A stretch of 64,000 bases of DNA, taken from assembly GCF_900103485.1 (NCBI RefSeq), contig NZ_FNHW01000001.1:2191057-2255056 (forward strand), read 5' to 3'. Below are positions 1 through 10,199 of the stretch, in pieces. The number at the start of each line of letters is the position of its first letter. The stretch's first letter is position 1. Position numbers and translations under genes: made by a program. Source of the stretch: Fictibacillus solisalsi (GTDB lineage Bacteria > Bacillota > Bacilli > Bacillales > Fictibacillaceae). Under the pieces are notes generated by a model. That model searched no databases. It had not been told where the DNA came from and was given only the letters and a program-made list of their open reading frames with translations.

Positions 1-479
1 GTACGGAAGCGGGCGCTGTCTAGAATTCCAGACTGCCCGATGACACGGCTTTTTGGAAAACCGGATTCTTTCAAAACGGTATAGGTCATGGCATCAACCG
101 GATTGGTTAAAACAATAATAACAGCATTAGGAGAATGTTTCACAATCTCTTGTGTAACACTTTTCATGACGTTTGCATTCGTGTTGACAAGATCATCCCT
201 GCTCATGCCGGGCTTGCGCGCAATTCCGGCTGTGATAACCACCACATCAGAATCTTTTGTATCTTCATAGTTGGAAGTACCGATAATGTTGGCATCAAAC
301 CCCTGTACCGGACTTGCTTCAAGCATATCCAGCGCTTTCCCTTTTGTAGGGTTTTCAGCTTGTGGGATGTCAACAAGAACAACATCGCCAAGTTCTTTTT
401 GTGCTGCAATAAATGCAGTAGTTGCTCCTGTAAATCCTCCACCGATGACTGAAATCTTTTTGCGCGAATTCACTGCCAT
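1..479 (-). CDS. mdh: Malate dehydrogenase, N-terminal part (runs off the left edge)
   Basis: This is the NAD-dependent malate dehydrogenase that oxidises malate to oxaloacetate in the TCA cycle. Only the first 159 codons are in the window. The N-terminus carries a Rossmann motif ([13 protein letters not shown], about residues 11-23) followed by the adenine-binding VLVDIP segment. NPVDAMTY and [13 protein letters not shown] near the window edge are typical of LDH-like malate dehydrogenases. The ATG is preceded by GGAGGG at eight bases. It lies downstream of icd and citZ as in the B. subtilis citZ-icd-mdh cluster, but a strong hairpin separates it from icd, so much of its transcription may need read-through or its own promoter. 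Confidence 0.95.
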   Translation of the reverse strand, partial: MAVNSRKKISVIGGGFTGATTAFIAAQKELGDVVLVDIPQAENPTKGKALDMLEASPVQGFDANIIGTSNYEDTKDSDVVVITAGIARKPGMSRDDLVNTNANVMKSVTQEIVKHSPNAVIIVLTNPVDAMTYTVLKESGFPKSRVIGQSGILDSARFR

Positions 480-535
480 TCTATTATCCCTCCAAGGTAT
501 TCAGGTTTTCTGTCCTGCAGCTCGTTAAATTTTGC

Positions 536-562
536 AAAAGGCCCCGGAAGTCGGGGCCTTTT
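536..562 (-). terminator. Rho-independent terminator after icd
   Basis: A perfect 11-bp GC-rich inverted repeat (AAAAGGCCCCG / CGGGGCCTTTT) with a five-base loop lies just after the icd stop codon and before the mdh ribosome-binding site. The A/T arms give a short U tract on either strand. Confidence 0.85.
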
Positions 563-566
563 GTTA

Positions 567-1838
567 TTATTTCATGTTGCTGATCAATGCGTCAGCAAAC
601 TCGGAACATTTTACTTCTGTAGCACCGTCCATCAGACGAGCGAAGTCATAGGTTACCACTTTTTCTGCAATGGATTTTTCCATAGCATTCGTGATAAGTT
701 TAGCTGCTTCATGCCATCCAAGGTGTTCAAGCATAAGCACACCAGAAAGGATAACAGAAGATGGGTTAACTTTATCCAAACCAGCATATTTAGGAGCTGT
801 ACCATGAGTTGCTTCGAAGATGGCATGTCCAGTTTCATAGTTGATGTTGGCTCCAGGAGCGATCCCGATTCCGCCTACTTGTGCAGCAAGTGCATCGGAA
901 ATGTAGTCACCGTTTAGGTTCATTGTCGCTACAACATCGAATTCTGCTGGACGAGTAAGGATTTGCTGAAGGAAGATATCAGCGATCGAGTCTTTAACGA
1001 TAATCTTTCCAGCAGCTTCTGCATCAGCCTGCGCTTTGTTCGCTGCATCTTTTCCTTGCTCTTCTACAATGCGGTCGTATTGTGCCCAAGTGAATACTTT
1101 ATCGCCGAATTCTTGTTCAGCAAGCTCGTAACCCCAGTTTTTGAAGGCACCTTCTGTAAATTTCATGATGTTTCCTTTGTGAACAAGCGTTACACTCTTG
1201 CGTCCTTCGTTGATGGCATATTGAAGAGCAGCACGGACAAGACGCTTTGTACCTTCAGAAGAAACTGGTTTGATTCCGATTCCTGAAGTTTCAGGGAAAC
1301 GGATTTTATTTACGCCCATTTCATTTTGAAGGAAAGAGATCACTTTCTTCACTTCTTCAGACCCGCTTGCATACTCGATACCTGCGTAAATATCTTCAGT
1401 GTTCTCTCGGAAGATAACCATATCTGTGTCTTCAGGCCGTTTAACTGGTGAAGGAACACCTTGGAAATAACGAACCGGACGAAGACATGTAAACAAGTCG
1501 AGTTCTTGGCGAAGTGCCACGTTCAATGAACGGATTCCGCCGCCAACCGGTGTAGTTAAAGGTCCTTTAATAGCGATTATGTAATCGCGGATCACATCAA
1601 GTGTTTCAGCTGGAAGCCATTCCCCAGTTTCGTTGAATGCTTTTTCTCCGGCAAGAACTTCTTTCCAGACAATTTTCTTCTCACCGTTATACGCTTTATC
1701 TACTGCAGCTTCCAATACACGAGATGCTGCCGCCCAAATGTCAGGGCCTGTCCCGTCTCCCTCAATAAAAGGAATAATTGCATGGTTTGGTACGTTTAAT
1801 ACCCCGTTATCTACTGTAATACGCTCTCCGTTTGACAT
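567..1838 (-). CDS. icd: NADP-dependent isocitrate dehydrogenase
   Basis: It converts isocitrate to 2-oxoglutarate and CO2 with NADP in the TCA cycle. The 423-residue length equals that of the B. subtilis enzyme. The substrate loop [13 protein letters not shown] (about 99-111) contains the Ser and Arg residues that bind isocitrate (the Ser is the phosphorylation site in enteric Icd). The metal/NADP region with [11 protein letters not shown] lies near residue 350. An ATG with a GGAGGAC-type ribosome-binding site defines the start. It follows citZ in the same direction; a perfect hairpin without a U tract sits in the gap, so the two may be co-transcribed with processing between them. Confidence 0.97.
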   Translation of the reverse strand: MSNGERITVDNGVLNVPNHAIIPFIEGDGTGPDIWAAASRVLEAAVDKAYNGEKKIVWKEVLAGEKAFNETGEWLPAETLDVIRDYIIAIKGPLTTPVGGGIRSLNVALRQELDLFTCLRPVRYFQGVPSPVKRPEDTDMVIFRENTEDIYAGIEYASGSEEVKKVISFLQNEMGVNKIRFPETSGIGIKPVSSEGTKRLVRAALQYAINEGRKSVTLVHKGNIMKFTEGAFKNWGYELAEQEFGDKVFTWAQYDRIVEEQGKDAANKAQADAEAAGKIIVKDSIADIFLQQILTRPAEFDVVATMNLNGDYISDALAAQVGGIGIAPGANINYETGHAIFEATHGTAPKYAGLDKVNPSSVILSGVLMLEHLGWHEAAKLITNAMEKSIAEKVVTYDFARLMDGATEVKCSEFADALISNMK

Positions 1839-1908
1839 GTTGTTTGTCCTCCTATCTGTAATCTATCCAAAAACTCTTACTTTTATATCCTACTAAAATA
1901 CCGTTCAA

Positions 1909-1934
1909 ATGAGAAGAGGAAGCCCTCTTCTCAT
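1909..1934 (-). other. Perfect hairpin in the citZ-icd gap, no U tract
   Basis: ATGAGAAGAG and CTCTTCTCAT form a perfect 10-bp stem with a six-base loop immediately after the citZ stop codon. In the citZ direction no run of U follows, so it is more likely an mRNA-stabilising or processing element than a strong terminator; this functional reading is inference. Confidence 0.6.
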
Positions 1935-1942
1935 ACTCTTTT

Positions 1943-3058
1943 TTAACGCTCAGCAAGCGGTGTGTACTTTTGCATGGAAGGCCCGGTGTAATCTGCACGC
2001 GGACGAATCAAGCGGTTATTCTCATATTGCTCAAGAATGTGCGCGATCCAACCAGATACACGGCTTACTGCAAAAATCGGTGTGAAAATATCATGCGGAA
2101 TTCCAAGGCTGTGATAAACGCTTGCTGAATAGAAGTCAACATTCGGAAGAAGACCTTTTTCTTCTTTTAGCAATCCTTCAAGCTTCACAGACATGTTATA
2201 CCACTTTTCTTCGCCTGTTGTTGTCGTTAACTGCTTGCTCATTTCACGCAGATGCTTGGCGCGCGGGTCACCACTCTTATATACACGGTGTCCGAAGCCC
2301 ATGATCTTCTGTTTGTTGTCAATTGCGTTTCTTAAATAGCTTTCAACATTTTCTTCTTCTTTAATTTCGCTGAGCATTTTCATAACCTGCTCGTTGGCAC
2401 CGCCGTGTAATGGTCCCTTAAGAGCACTGATTGCAGCAGTAACACCAGAATACATATCAGAAAGTGTCGCAACCGCTACACGTGCTGTAAAGGTTGATGC
2501 ATTCAGTTCATGGTCTGCATGAAGAACAAGCGCTTTATTAAACGCTTCCACTGCCACCTCATCCGGCTCATTGCCAGTCAGCATGTACAGGAAGTTAGCT
2601 GCGAAGCCGAAATCCTTGCGCGGAGCAACAGGGTCTTTGCCTTCCCGGATTCTTGCAAACGCTGTAACCACAGTGGAAATCTGAGCTTGAAGTTTTACCG
2701 CTTTTCTGTAGTTTCCTTCTTTAGACATATCTTCTGCTTCGTCATCGTATATGCCTAGCATAGAGACAGCTGTACGAAGAATCGCCATCGGATGTACCCC
2801 TTTTAGAGGAAGCGATTTCAATTGATTGATTAAATTTTCAGATACAGCCGCTTGTTCAGCAAGCTCTGCTTTAAACTGTTCCAGTTCTCTTTCGTTAGGA
2901 AGTTTGCCATTCCATAATAAATACACTACTTCCTCAAATGTTGCATGGTCGGCAAGATCATCGATGCTGTACCCTCTGTATGTCAGTACATCATCAATGA
3001 TTGAGCTGACAGATGAGGTGGTAGCTACTACACCTTCTAATCCTCTTGTTGCTGTCAT
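1943..3058 (-). CDS. citZ: Citrate synthase
   Basis: It condenses acetyl-CoA with oxaloacetate to make citrate. The start chosen is the ATG at 3058 (MTATRGLEGV), preceded by GGGAGAG; an upstream in-frame extension to 3115 lacks family similarity. The 371-residue product is the usual length. Active-site segments are visible: GPLHGGANE, GFGHRVYKSGDPRA and the NVDFYSASVYHSLGIP segment, which supply the catalytic His, Arg and Asp residues. It heads a citZ-icd-mdh cluster. The leader contains a CcpA-type cre-like site and two hairpins, consistent with the catabolite control known for citZ in B. subtilis. Confidence 0.97.
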   Translation of the reverse strand: MTATRGLEGVVATTSSVSSIIDDVLTYRGYSIDDLADHATFEEVVYLLWNGKLPNERELEQFKAELAEQAAVSENLINQLKSLPLKGVHPMAILRTAVSMLGIYDDEAEDMSKEGNYRKAVKLQAQISTVVTAFARIREGKDPVAPRKDFGFAANFLYMLTGNEPDEVAVEAFNKALVLHADHELNASTFTARVAVATLSDMYSGVTAAISALKGPLHGGANEQVMKMLSEIKEEENVESYLRNAIDNKQKIMGFGHRVYKSGDPRAKHLREMSKQLTTTTGEEKWYNMSVKLEGLLKEEKGLLPNVDFYSASVYHSLGIPHDIFTPIFAVSRVSGWIAHILEQYENNRLIRPRADYTGPSMQKYTPLAER

Positions 3059-3127
3059 GGTTATCTCTCCCTTTCTAGAATCTCCTTCTCCTTTAATAGA
3101 AAAGCACAAAACCAAAAAACTCTTATA

Positions 3128-3141
3128 AGTAAGAGCTTACA
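3128..3141 (-). promoter_or_regulatory. cre-like CcpA site in the citZ leader
   Basis: The minus strand reads TGTAAGCTCTTACT, which matches TGWAANCGNTNWCA at all but two positions, with perfect GTAAG/CTTAC arms. It lies about 20-35 bases downstream of the predicted transcription start. CcpA is established as a direct repressor of citZ in B. subtilis; binding here is inferred. Confidence 0.55.
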
Positions 3142-3168
3142 TTTCTGGCCTATTTAGAAATGTAGACT

Positions 3169-3197
3169 ATTTAAAGGAATTGGTACATATAAGTCAA
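3169..3197 (-). promoter_or_regulatory. Predicted sigma-A promoter of citZ
   Basis: On the minus strand TTGACT (3192-3197) and TTAAAT (3169-3174) are separated by 17 bases. The -35 box lies inside an ATAA-N5-TTAT dyad (3189-3201), which recalls, but does not match in spacing, the ATAA-N7-TTAT box described for CcpC. Confidence 0.55.
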
Positions 3198-3247
3198 TTA
3201 TAAACAATAAATAGTACTTTGTGAATGCTTAAGCCCTTTTTCCTTCT

Positions 3248-3706
3248 TTATGCAGTGAAATATTCGACAATCTTCATGGCTAAATATGCAATTCCTGCTC
3301 CGATAAGCGGACCTACGGCAACGCCGTTCAGGAATGCTACGGCGAGAATAGTGCCGAAAACAAGAGCTGCTGTGATATGCGGATCTTCCTGAAGAAGGAT
3401 GATTCCTTTAGAAGCAATAAGTGCGACAAATATCCCCGAGAGTAAGGCGATCCAGGCGAAGGATGACTTCGTTGCCTCCTGAAGCTGCTTGAAGCCGATA
3501 TCGCCGGTTGCAATGGGAACAAGAACGGCAATAGTAATGATGGTGACTCCCCAGTTTATGCCTTTTTGTTGAATCAGCGGGAAAATCTTGTCTCCAATCC
3601 CGGTAAATTTCAGGACAAGCAATACCGCCAGCGCTACAATCAGCGACTGGTTCTTCGCGATTACTCCTATGATAAGCAAAATAACCAAAAAAATTGTGGA
3701 TTGCAT
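3248..3706 (-). CDS. ytwI: DUF441 family membrane protein YtwI
   Basis: This 152-residue protein is almost entirely hydrophobic. Membrane segments are visible near residues 2-32, 50-67, 82-100 and 112-145, with short GDKIFPLIQQKG and QEDPH turns between them. The pattern and the position beside citZ and divergent from ytvI match B. subtilis YtwI (DUF441), whose function is not known. It starts at an ATG 47 bases from ytvI on the opposite strand, so the two share a short control region. No catalytic motif can be seen. Confidence 0.85.
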   Translation of the reverse strand: MQSTIFLVILLIIGVIAKNQSLIVALAVLLVLKFTGIGDKIFPLIQQKGINWGVTIITIAVLVPIATGDIGFKQLQEATKSSFAWIALLSGIFVALIASKGIILLQEDPHITAALVFGTILAVAFLNGVAVGPLIGAGIAYLAMKIVEYFTA

Positions 3707-3752
3707 AATATACCTTCTTTCTAATTAAGCAATGGACGGGAAGTGGTGGTAA

Positions 3753-4880
3753 ATGGTGAACAATGATTATTTGCACCGTATATTTCGTTTCTTTCTCATA
3801 GTATGTTTATTTGCCCTCGTCTTAATAGGCTGTTTTTTCCTCTCCAAAGTAACCTACCCTTTTATCCTGGGAGGAATCATCGCCATGGCAATTAATCCCT
3901 TTGTTAACTTCTTGGAGGAAAAGGGGAAAATGCCGAGAGCCTTGGCCGTTTTTGCTGCTTTGTTGCTGCTGATTGGAGCAGCAGCCGGCACCATCCTGCT
4001 GCTCGTCCGTGAAATTTTCACCGGCTTGGCATATCTGGCGCATGTTCTGCCCGATTACAGCAAGGAACTTGTACAGTATATAGAAATCTATTTCAAAACA
4101 AAAATTTTGCCCTTTTACAATGATATTAACGCCATGTTCAACAACCTCGAAGACGACCATCAGCAAACGATCATGAAGAATATTGACGCCATCGGCACCC
4201 ACATTACCACAACCGTTTCCAAGCTTGCACAGGAAGCCGTGGATATTGTCTCCTCCCTGCTCGTCAGTCTTCCCACGTTTGTAACCGTTTTTGTTTTTTC
4301 CATTCTGGCTGCCTTTTTTATATGCAAGGATTGGTACCGCTTTTCCCGGTATTTGCGAAAAATCTCTTCGGACAAGTGGATGGCGCGCGCGCGGACGGTC
4401 TATCTTGAGCTCAGAAAGGCGTTGTTCGGTTTTGCGAAGGCCCAATTTACGCTGATTTCAATGACAGCCTGCATTGTTCTAATCGGTCTACTTTTGCTGC
4501 GGATTGAATATGCCATCACGATTTCACTTTTGATTGGTGCCGTTGACCTTCTTCCCTACCTCGGAACGGGAGCCATTTTTATACCCTGGATTGCGTATAC
4601 CTTTGTATCAGGGGATTATCCACTAACCGTAGGGCTTTCCATTCTTTATGGAGTGGTAATCATTCAGCGCCAGCTGGCAGAACCCAAAATCCTGTCCTCC
4701 ACGATAGGACTTGATCCTCTCGCTACCCTGATCGCCCTCTTTGCCGGTTACCAGTGGTTCGGCTTTCTTGGGCTGCTAATTGGACCAGCCTTCCTTGTCA
4801 TCGTCCGTGCCCTCCACCAGGCCCAATTTTTCCACGAAATCTATGCGTTTATAAAAGGGAATGCTGACAGGCCTGATTAG
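3753..4880 (+). CDS. ytvI: Sporulation-associated integral membrane protein YtvI (AI-2E transporter superfamily)
   Basis: This 375-residue polytopic membrane protein belongs to the PerM/AI-2E transporter-like superfamily. The N-terminal pair of membrane segments (about 8-45 and 61-80), a long amphipathic central region (about 90-160), and a C-terminal hydrophobic bundle containing the DLLPYLGTGAIFIPW and LAEPKILSSTIGLDPLATLIALFAGY segments are typical. In B. subtilis YtvI is annotated as a sporulation integral membrane protein; the transported substrate is not known. The ATG follows a GTGGTGG ribosome-binding site. It is a single-gene unit, divergent from ytwI and convergent with fxsA. Confidence 0.88.
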   Translation: MVNNDYLHRIFRFFLIVCLFALVLIGCFFLSKVTYPFILGGIIAMAINPFVNFLEEKGKMPRALAVFAALLLLIGAAAGTILLLVREIFTGLAYLAHVLPDYSKELVQYIEIYFKTKILPFYNDINAMFNNLEDDHQQTIMKNIDAIGTHITTTVSKLAQEAVDIVSSLLVSLPTFVTVFVFSILAAFFICKDWYRFSRYLRKISSDKWMARARTVYLELRKALFGFAKAQFTLISMTACIVLIGLLLLRIEYAITISLLIGAVDLLPYLGTGAIFIPWIAYTFVSGDYPLTVGLSILYGVVIIQRQLAEPKILSSTIGLDPLATLIALFAGYQWFGFLGLLIGPAFLVIVRALHQAQFFHEIYAFIKGNADRPD

Positions 4881-4966
4881 AGACGGATATAATTTGAAGA
4901 ATTTTCCATAAAACACCTTGGGAAAATCTCTTCCCTGCTATACGTTTTTTCCCCGTAAAAAAGAAG

Positions 4967-4989
4967 AGAGCGTCCAATCTGGATGCTCT
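4967..4989 (-). terminator. Terminator of fxsA, overlapping its stop codon
   Basis: AGAGCGTCC and GGATGCTCT pair as a 9-bp stem with one G-U pair and a five-base loop; in the fxsA direction it is followed by a T-rich run. It sits in the gap between the convergent ytvI and fxsA and may serve both. Confidence 0.7.
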
Positions 4990-4990
4990 T

Positions 4991-5386
4991 TTACCGTTTC
5001 CAATAAAAATGGTATTGCCCGGATTTGATTTTCCGCTGAAAATAGCGCAAAAGCCATGCTTTTGCCACCGCCCGGGTCGGCGGGATAAGCAGAAGCACAC
5101 CGATAACATCTGAAATAAAGCCTGGCGTGAATAAAAAAATGCCCCCGGCCAGAATACAGAGGCCGTCAATAAGCACAAAGCCGGGAACCTGCCCGTTCTG
5201 CAGCTGGGTTTGTGCAAGCCTCAAAGCATGCAGCCCTTCTTTTTTGGCCAGCCATGCACCAAGCAGGCTGGTGAGGACAATGAGGATAAACGTGGGCAGT
5301 GGACCGATCAGGTGGCCCACCCATATCAAAATTGCAATTTCGGCAGCGGGTACGATCAGCAGCAATAAAAATAAAATCCTGAACAT
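4991..5386 (-). CDS. fxsA: FxsA family membrane protein
   Basis: The 131-residue product has hydrophobic segments near residues 2-20, 25-43 and 70-100. The segments AEIAILIWVGHLIGP, LLGAWLAKKEGLHALR and GGIFLFTPGFISDVIGVLLLIPPTR are the conserved FxsA signature. The E. coli namesake suppresses F exclusion of phage T7; the cellular role in Bacillus is unknown. It lies directly downstream of pyk (as ytzA does in B. subtilis), separated from it by a terminator-like hairpin, so it probably receives read-through from the glycolytic operon. Confidence 0.88.
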   Translation of the reverse strand: MFRILFLLLLIVPAAEIAILIWVGHLIGPLPTFILIVLTSLLGAWLAKKEGLHALRLAQTQLQNGQVPGFVLIDGLCILAGGIFLFTPGFISDVIGVLLLIPPTRAVAKAWLLRYFQRKIKSGQYHFYWKR

Positions 5387-5425
5387 ATATGTACTCCTTT
5401 ACCATCTCACTTTTGTTTATAAAAA

Positions 5426-5451
5426 AAGAGAAGGACAAGAATCCCTCTCTT
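5426..5451 (-). terminator. Terminator between pyk and fxsA
   Basis: AAGAGA-GG and CC-TCTCTT arms pair around an eight-base loop with one bulged base on each side; on the minus strand seven T residues follow immediately. Confidence 0.65.
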
Positions 5452-5462
5452 ATTTGTATATC

Positions 5463-7214
5463 TTATAGTACGTTTTTACGCCCGTCATAAATGTCGCCTT
5501 TTGAAGCGTCCACGGTAATTTCCTGGCCGTCCTTCAAAATTTCTGTAGCATTCTGAAGTCCAACGATAACAGGAATCCCAAGGCTGATGCCCACTACCGC
5601 AGCGTGGCTGGTTAACCCGCCTTCTTCGGTAATAATAGCAGCTGCTTTTTCAATCGCCGGCATCATTTCACGGTCAGTGCCGATGGTTACAAGGATGTCG
5701 CCTTCCTGAACTTTGGAAGCTTCAGTGGAGTTTTTTGCCACTACAACTTTCCCCGTTGCGGAATTTTGCCCAATGCCTTGACCTTTGGCAAGTACATCAC
5801 CAATCACATGCACCTTAAGAAGGTTGGTTGATCCGGTTTTACCCACAGGAACACCAGCTGTAATCACCACAATGCTTCCATGAGTAACTAGGTTGCTCTC
5901 AATAGAAGAGTCAATGGCAACCTGGAACATTTCATCTGTTGTTTCTGCCTTTTTGCCTTTTACAGGATACACTCCCCAGACAAGAGCAAGCTTTCTCATG
6001 ACGTCATCATGGCTTGTTACCGCAACAAGAGGAGCCTTTGGACGATATTTGGAAATCATTCTGGCAGTATGTCCACGCTCGGTTGCTGTAATGATGGCAT
6101 CCGCTTCAAGATTAAGAGCAGTAAAGGATACAGATTGAGAAATCGCATCTGTAATTGTTGTTTTGCTTTCTTTGCTTCGCTGTGACAGGATATTGCGGTA
6201 TTCCAGAGAGGCTTCGGCACGGTTTGCGATCTTGTGCATGGTTTGTACCGCTTCAACCGGATAAGTTCCGGCTGCTGTTTCTCCGGAAAGCATAATGGCA
6301 TCTGTGCCATCAAAAATGGCGTTGGCCACGTCACTCGCTTCCGCACGTGTTGGACGAGGGTTGCGCTGCATGGAGTCGAGCATCTGCGTTGCTGTAATGA
6401 CAGGCTTTCCAAGCTCATTGCACTTTTTAATGAGCATTTTTTGCACAAGCGGCACTTCTTCAGCAGGAATTTCCACGCCAAGGTCACCGCGGGCAACCAT
6501 CAAACCGTCAGATACAGCAAGAATTTCATCGATGTTTTCGACACCTTCCTGGTTCTCGATCTTTGGAATGATCTGAATGCTTTGGGCATTGTGCTTTTCA
6601 AGAATCTCGCGAATCTCAAGCACATCCGTCGCACGACGTACAAAGGAGGCAGCAATGAAGTCAATTCCCTGCTTAATGCCGAACTCGATATCCTTCGCGT
6701 CTTTTTCCGTAATTCCTGGAAGCTTAACGCTGACATTTGGGACGTTAACCCCTTTTTTATTTTTAAGCGTTCCGCTGTTAAGTATTTTTGTTGTGATTTC
6801 TTTGGCTCCGATTTTTGTAACTTCAAGCTCAATTAAGCCATCATCCAAAAGAATCTTGGAACCTACATGAACATCGTCCACAAGGCCAGGATATGTTACT
6901 GAGATTTTTTTATTCGTACCCATAACTTCTTCCATGGAGATGACAAGCTCTTCTCCTGCTTGAAGCTCTGCCACTCCGCCTTCCAATGTCTGTGTACGGA
7001 TTTCAGGCCCTTTTGTGTCCAAAAGAATGGCAACTGTTTTTCCCAGCTTAGCAGCTGCTTCCCTGATATTAATCATACGTGCTCCGTGCTCTTCAAAATC
7101 TCCGTGAGAGAAATTAAGCCGAGCCACATTCATACCTGCATCGATCAGTTGAGTCAGTTTCTCAACGCTCTCACTTGCAGGCCCGATAGTACAGACTATT
7201 TTTGTTTTACGCAT
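5463..7214 (-). CDS. pyk: Pyruvate kinase (long Bacillus type)
   Basis: It transfers phosphate from phosphoenolpyruvate to ADP in the last step of glycolysis. At 583 residues it has the extra C-terminal domain of Bacillus-type pyruvate kinases: after the catalytic (beta/alpha)8 barrel (starting [13 protein letters not shown]; active-site [12 protein letters not shown] and ATQMLDSM) and the C domain, residues from about 475 contain [21 protein letters not shown], a PEP-utiliser-like swivelling domain with the TSH motif. It lies 42 bases after pfkA and is surely co-transcribed with it. Confidence 0.97.
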   Translation of the reverse strand: MRKTKIVCTIGPASESVEKLTQLIDAGMNVARLNFSHGDFEEHGARMINIREAAAKLGKTVAILLDTKGPEIRTQTLEGGVAELQAGEELVISMEEVMGTNKKISVTYPGLVDDVHVGSKILLDDGLIELEVTKIGAKEITTKILNSGTLKNKKGVNVPNVSVKLPGITEKDAKDIEFGIKQGIDFIAASFVRRATDVLEIREILEKHNAQSIQIIPKIENQEGVENIDEILAVSDGLMVARGDLGVEIPAEEVPLVQKMLIKKCNELGKPVITATQMLDSMQRNPRPTRAEASDVANAIFDGTDAIMLSGETAAGTYPVEAVQTMHKIANRAEASLEYRNILSQRSKESKTTITDAISQSVSFTALNLEADAIITATERGHTARMISKYRPKAPLVAVTSHDDVMRKLALVWGVYPVKGKKAETTDEMFQVAIDSSIESNLVTHGSIVVITAGVPVGKTGSTNLLKVHVIGDVLAKGQGIGQNSATGKVVVAKNSTEASKVQEGDILVTIGTDREMMPAIEKAAAIITEEGGLTSHAAVVGISLGIPVIVGLQNATEILKDGQEITVDASKGDIYDGRKNVL

Positions 7215-7256
7215 GGTCTTCCTCCTGTGTTTTGCACTTGTTCATGCAATGTGAAA

Positions 7257-8216
<960 letters not shown>

Positions 8217-8299
8217 TTAGCTTCCACCTCTCATGTATTCTCATCTTATTAAAATATCATGTTCAAAACTTCAACACAATAGACAACAAACGACAAAAA

Positions 8300-8329
8300 A
8301 TGTGCTTTCTCGTCACGGAGAAAGCACAT
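8300..8329 (-). terminator. Terminator of the accD-accA unit
   Basis: A perfect 12-bp stem (ATGTGCTTTCTC / GAGAAAGCACAT) with a six-base loop is followed by six T on the minus strand, directly after accA. Confidence 0.9.
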
Positions 8330-8332
8330 TCT

Positions 8333-9310
8333 TTATTTGACAGCAATGGAATCGTTTACAAACGTAAATTCTCCCATATTTTTGTACTTTTCATAGCGTT
8401 GTTCCACCAGCTCTTCTTCTGACAAATTCATCAGTTCTTCAAGTGATGACTGAATAACCGCTTCGATTCGCTTCGCCTGTTCAGCCGGATCATGATGCGC
8501 TCCGCCTTTAACTTCCGGTATCATTTCATCGATTATTCCGAGTTCCTTCAAATCAGGAGCTGTAATTTTCATCGACTCTGCCGCAAGTTTGGCTTTTGTC
8601 GAATCCTTCCAAAGAATAGAAGCCGCACCTTCAGGTGAAATAACAGAGTACCAGGAGTTTTCCAGCATATGAACATGGTTGCCTACTCCGATGCCAAGTG
8701 CTCCGCCGCTGGCACCTTCACCGATGACGATACAAATAATGGGTACATTAAGACCCGCCATTTCCACCAGGTTTCTGGCAATGGCCTCACTCTGTCCTCT
8801 TTCTTCAGCTGACTTCCCGGGAAATGCTCCTTTTGTGTCCATCAGGCAAATAACCGGGCGAGAGAACTTCTCTGCTTGCTTCATCAAACGGAGGGCTTTG
8901 CGGTACCCTTCCGGATGCGGCATGCCGAAGTTGCGTCTGATGTTTTCTTTTGTGTCACGGCCGCGCTGCTGTCCAATCACAGTAACAGGCTGGTCATGAA
9001 ACATACCAATTCCCCCGACAATTGCCTCATCCTCACCGTAGAGGCGATCACCATGCAATTCAATGAAATCTTTAAAAAGAAAAGAGATGTAATCAAGTGT
9101 TGTCGGACGCTCAGGATGGCGGGCAACTAGAACACGGTCCCATGCGCTCATATTTTCATACGTATCGTTTTGAAGAGCGCTCAGCCTTTCTTCAAGTGAA
9201 GTGATTTCATCAGTTAAGTCAATTCCCTTTTCATCCATAAACGATTTAAGTTCTGCAATCTTCTTTTTCAGTTCTGTAATCGGACGTTCAAACTCTAATT
9301 CTCCAACCAA
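8333..9310 (-). CDS. accA: Acetyl-CoA carboxylase carboxyltransferase subunit alpha
   Basis: With AccD it forms the carboxyltransferase that moves CO2 from biotin-BCCP to acetyl-CoA, giving malonyl-CoA for fatty acid synthesis. The 325 residues match the usual size. Family segments include [65 protein letters not shown] and [14 protein letters not shown]. The start is a TTG at 9310 with GGAGGG upstream, and it begins two bases after the accD stop, so the two subunits are translationally coupled. Confidence 0.97.
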   Translation of the reverse strand: MVGELEFERPITELKKKIAELKSFMDEKGIDLTDEITSLEERLSALQNDTYENMSAWDRVLVARHPERPTTLDYISFLFKDFIELHGDRLYGEDEAIVGGIGMFHDQPVTVIGQQRGRDTKENIRRNFGMPHPEGYRKALRLMKQAEKFSRPVICLMDTKGAFPGKSAEERGQSEAIARNLVEMAGLNVPIICIVIGEGASGGALGIGVGNHVHMLENSWYSVISPEGAASILWKDSTKAKLAAESMKITAPDLKELGIIDEMIPEVKGGAHHDPAEQAKRIEAVIQSSLEELMNLSEEELVEQRYEKYKNMGEFTFVNDSIAVK

Positions 9311-9312
9311 GT

Positions 9313-10167
9313 CTATGCCCTCCTTCCTGAGTGGATTTTCAATACATTTGTCAGTGTTTCTTTCATTTCATGTCTTGGTATAACCTTATCGAGCTGGCCA
9401 TGCTTCAGCAAAAATTCTGCTGTCTGGAAATCTTCCGGCAGGTCTTCACGGATTGTCTGCTCGATGACCCGGCGGCCGGCAAAGCCAATTAATGCTTTAG
9501 GTTCTGCAAAATTATAATCTCCAACAGAAGCAAAGCTTGCAGATACCCCGCCTGTTGTCGGATGCGTCATGACAGAAATAAACAGAAGCCCTCGGTCGCT
9601 GTGCCTTTTGAGCGCAACACTTGTCTTGGCCATCTGCATCAAGCTCAGAATTCCTTCCTGCATTCTTGCACCACCGGAAGCAGTGAAGATGATAAAAGGA
9701 AGCTCTTTCTCAATCGCCTGCTCAATAGCTCTTGTGATCTTTTCTCCAACCACAGAACCCATGCTGCCCATTCTGAAACGCGAATCCATGACCGCAATAA
9801 CAACTGGATTTTCATTAATAGTTGCGTCTCCAGTGACAACAGCTTCATTGATTTTTGTTTTCATTCTGTCACTTTCTAATTTTTCCAGATATCCTGGAAA
9901 CTCCAGCGGATTCTCCGATATCATGTTCCGGTCGTATTCTGTGAAACTGCCTTCGTCCACGAGACTTCCAATTCGTTCGAAGGAAGACATCGGATAATGA
10001 TATTGGCAGGATTGGCATACAAGCAAGTTTTTCTTTAACTCTTTTGTATACATGATGTGTTTGCATTCAGGACACTTGGTCATCAGTCCCTCAGGCACAT
10101 CCTGTTTCATTTTTTCGGTAGGAATCGTGGCATATTTCTTCTTCTTGGCGAAAAAATCCTTTAACAA
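9313..10167 (-). CDS. accD: Acetyl-CoA carboxylase carboxyltransferase subunit beta
   Basis: This is the zinc-containing partner of AccA. The best start is a TTG at 10167 giving [11 protein letters not shown], which aligns with B. subtilis AccD and has GGGTGGTG just upstream; the longer open frame to 10275 overlaps the preceding gene and has no family support. In this 284-residue frame the zinc ribbon cysteines are C32, C35, C51 and C54. [15 protein letters not shown]-like and [12 protein letters not shown] segments form the active site. It follows the FadR-type regulator gene by 33 bases. Confidence 0.95.
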   Translation of the reverse strand: MLKDFFAKKKKYATIPTEKMKQDVPEGLMTKCPECKHIMYTKELKKNLLVCQSCQYHYPMSSFERIGSLVDEGSFTEYDRNMISENPLEFPGYLEKLESDRMKTKINEAVVTGDATINENPVVIAVMDSRFRMGSMGSVVGEKITRAIEQAIEKELPFIIFTASGGARMQEGILSLMQMAKTSVALKRHSDRGLLFISVMTHPTTGGVSASFASVGDYNFAEPKALIGFAGRRVIEQTIREDLPEDFQTAEFLLKHGQLDKVIPRHEMKETLTNVLKIHSGRRA

Positions 10168-10199
10168 AATAACACCACCCATACTGTGTAAACTTAATC

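Noticed and set aside
3822-4445. 207-codon minus-strand frame opposite ytvI
   Set aside because: Long but fully antisense to ytvI, with a sequence lacking protein-like hydrophobic pattern or motifs.
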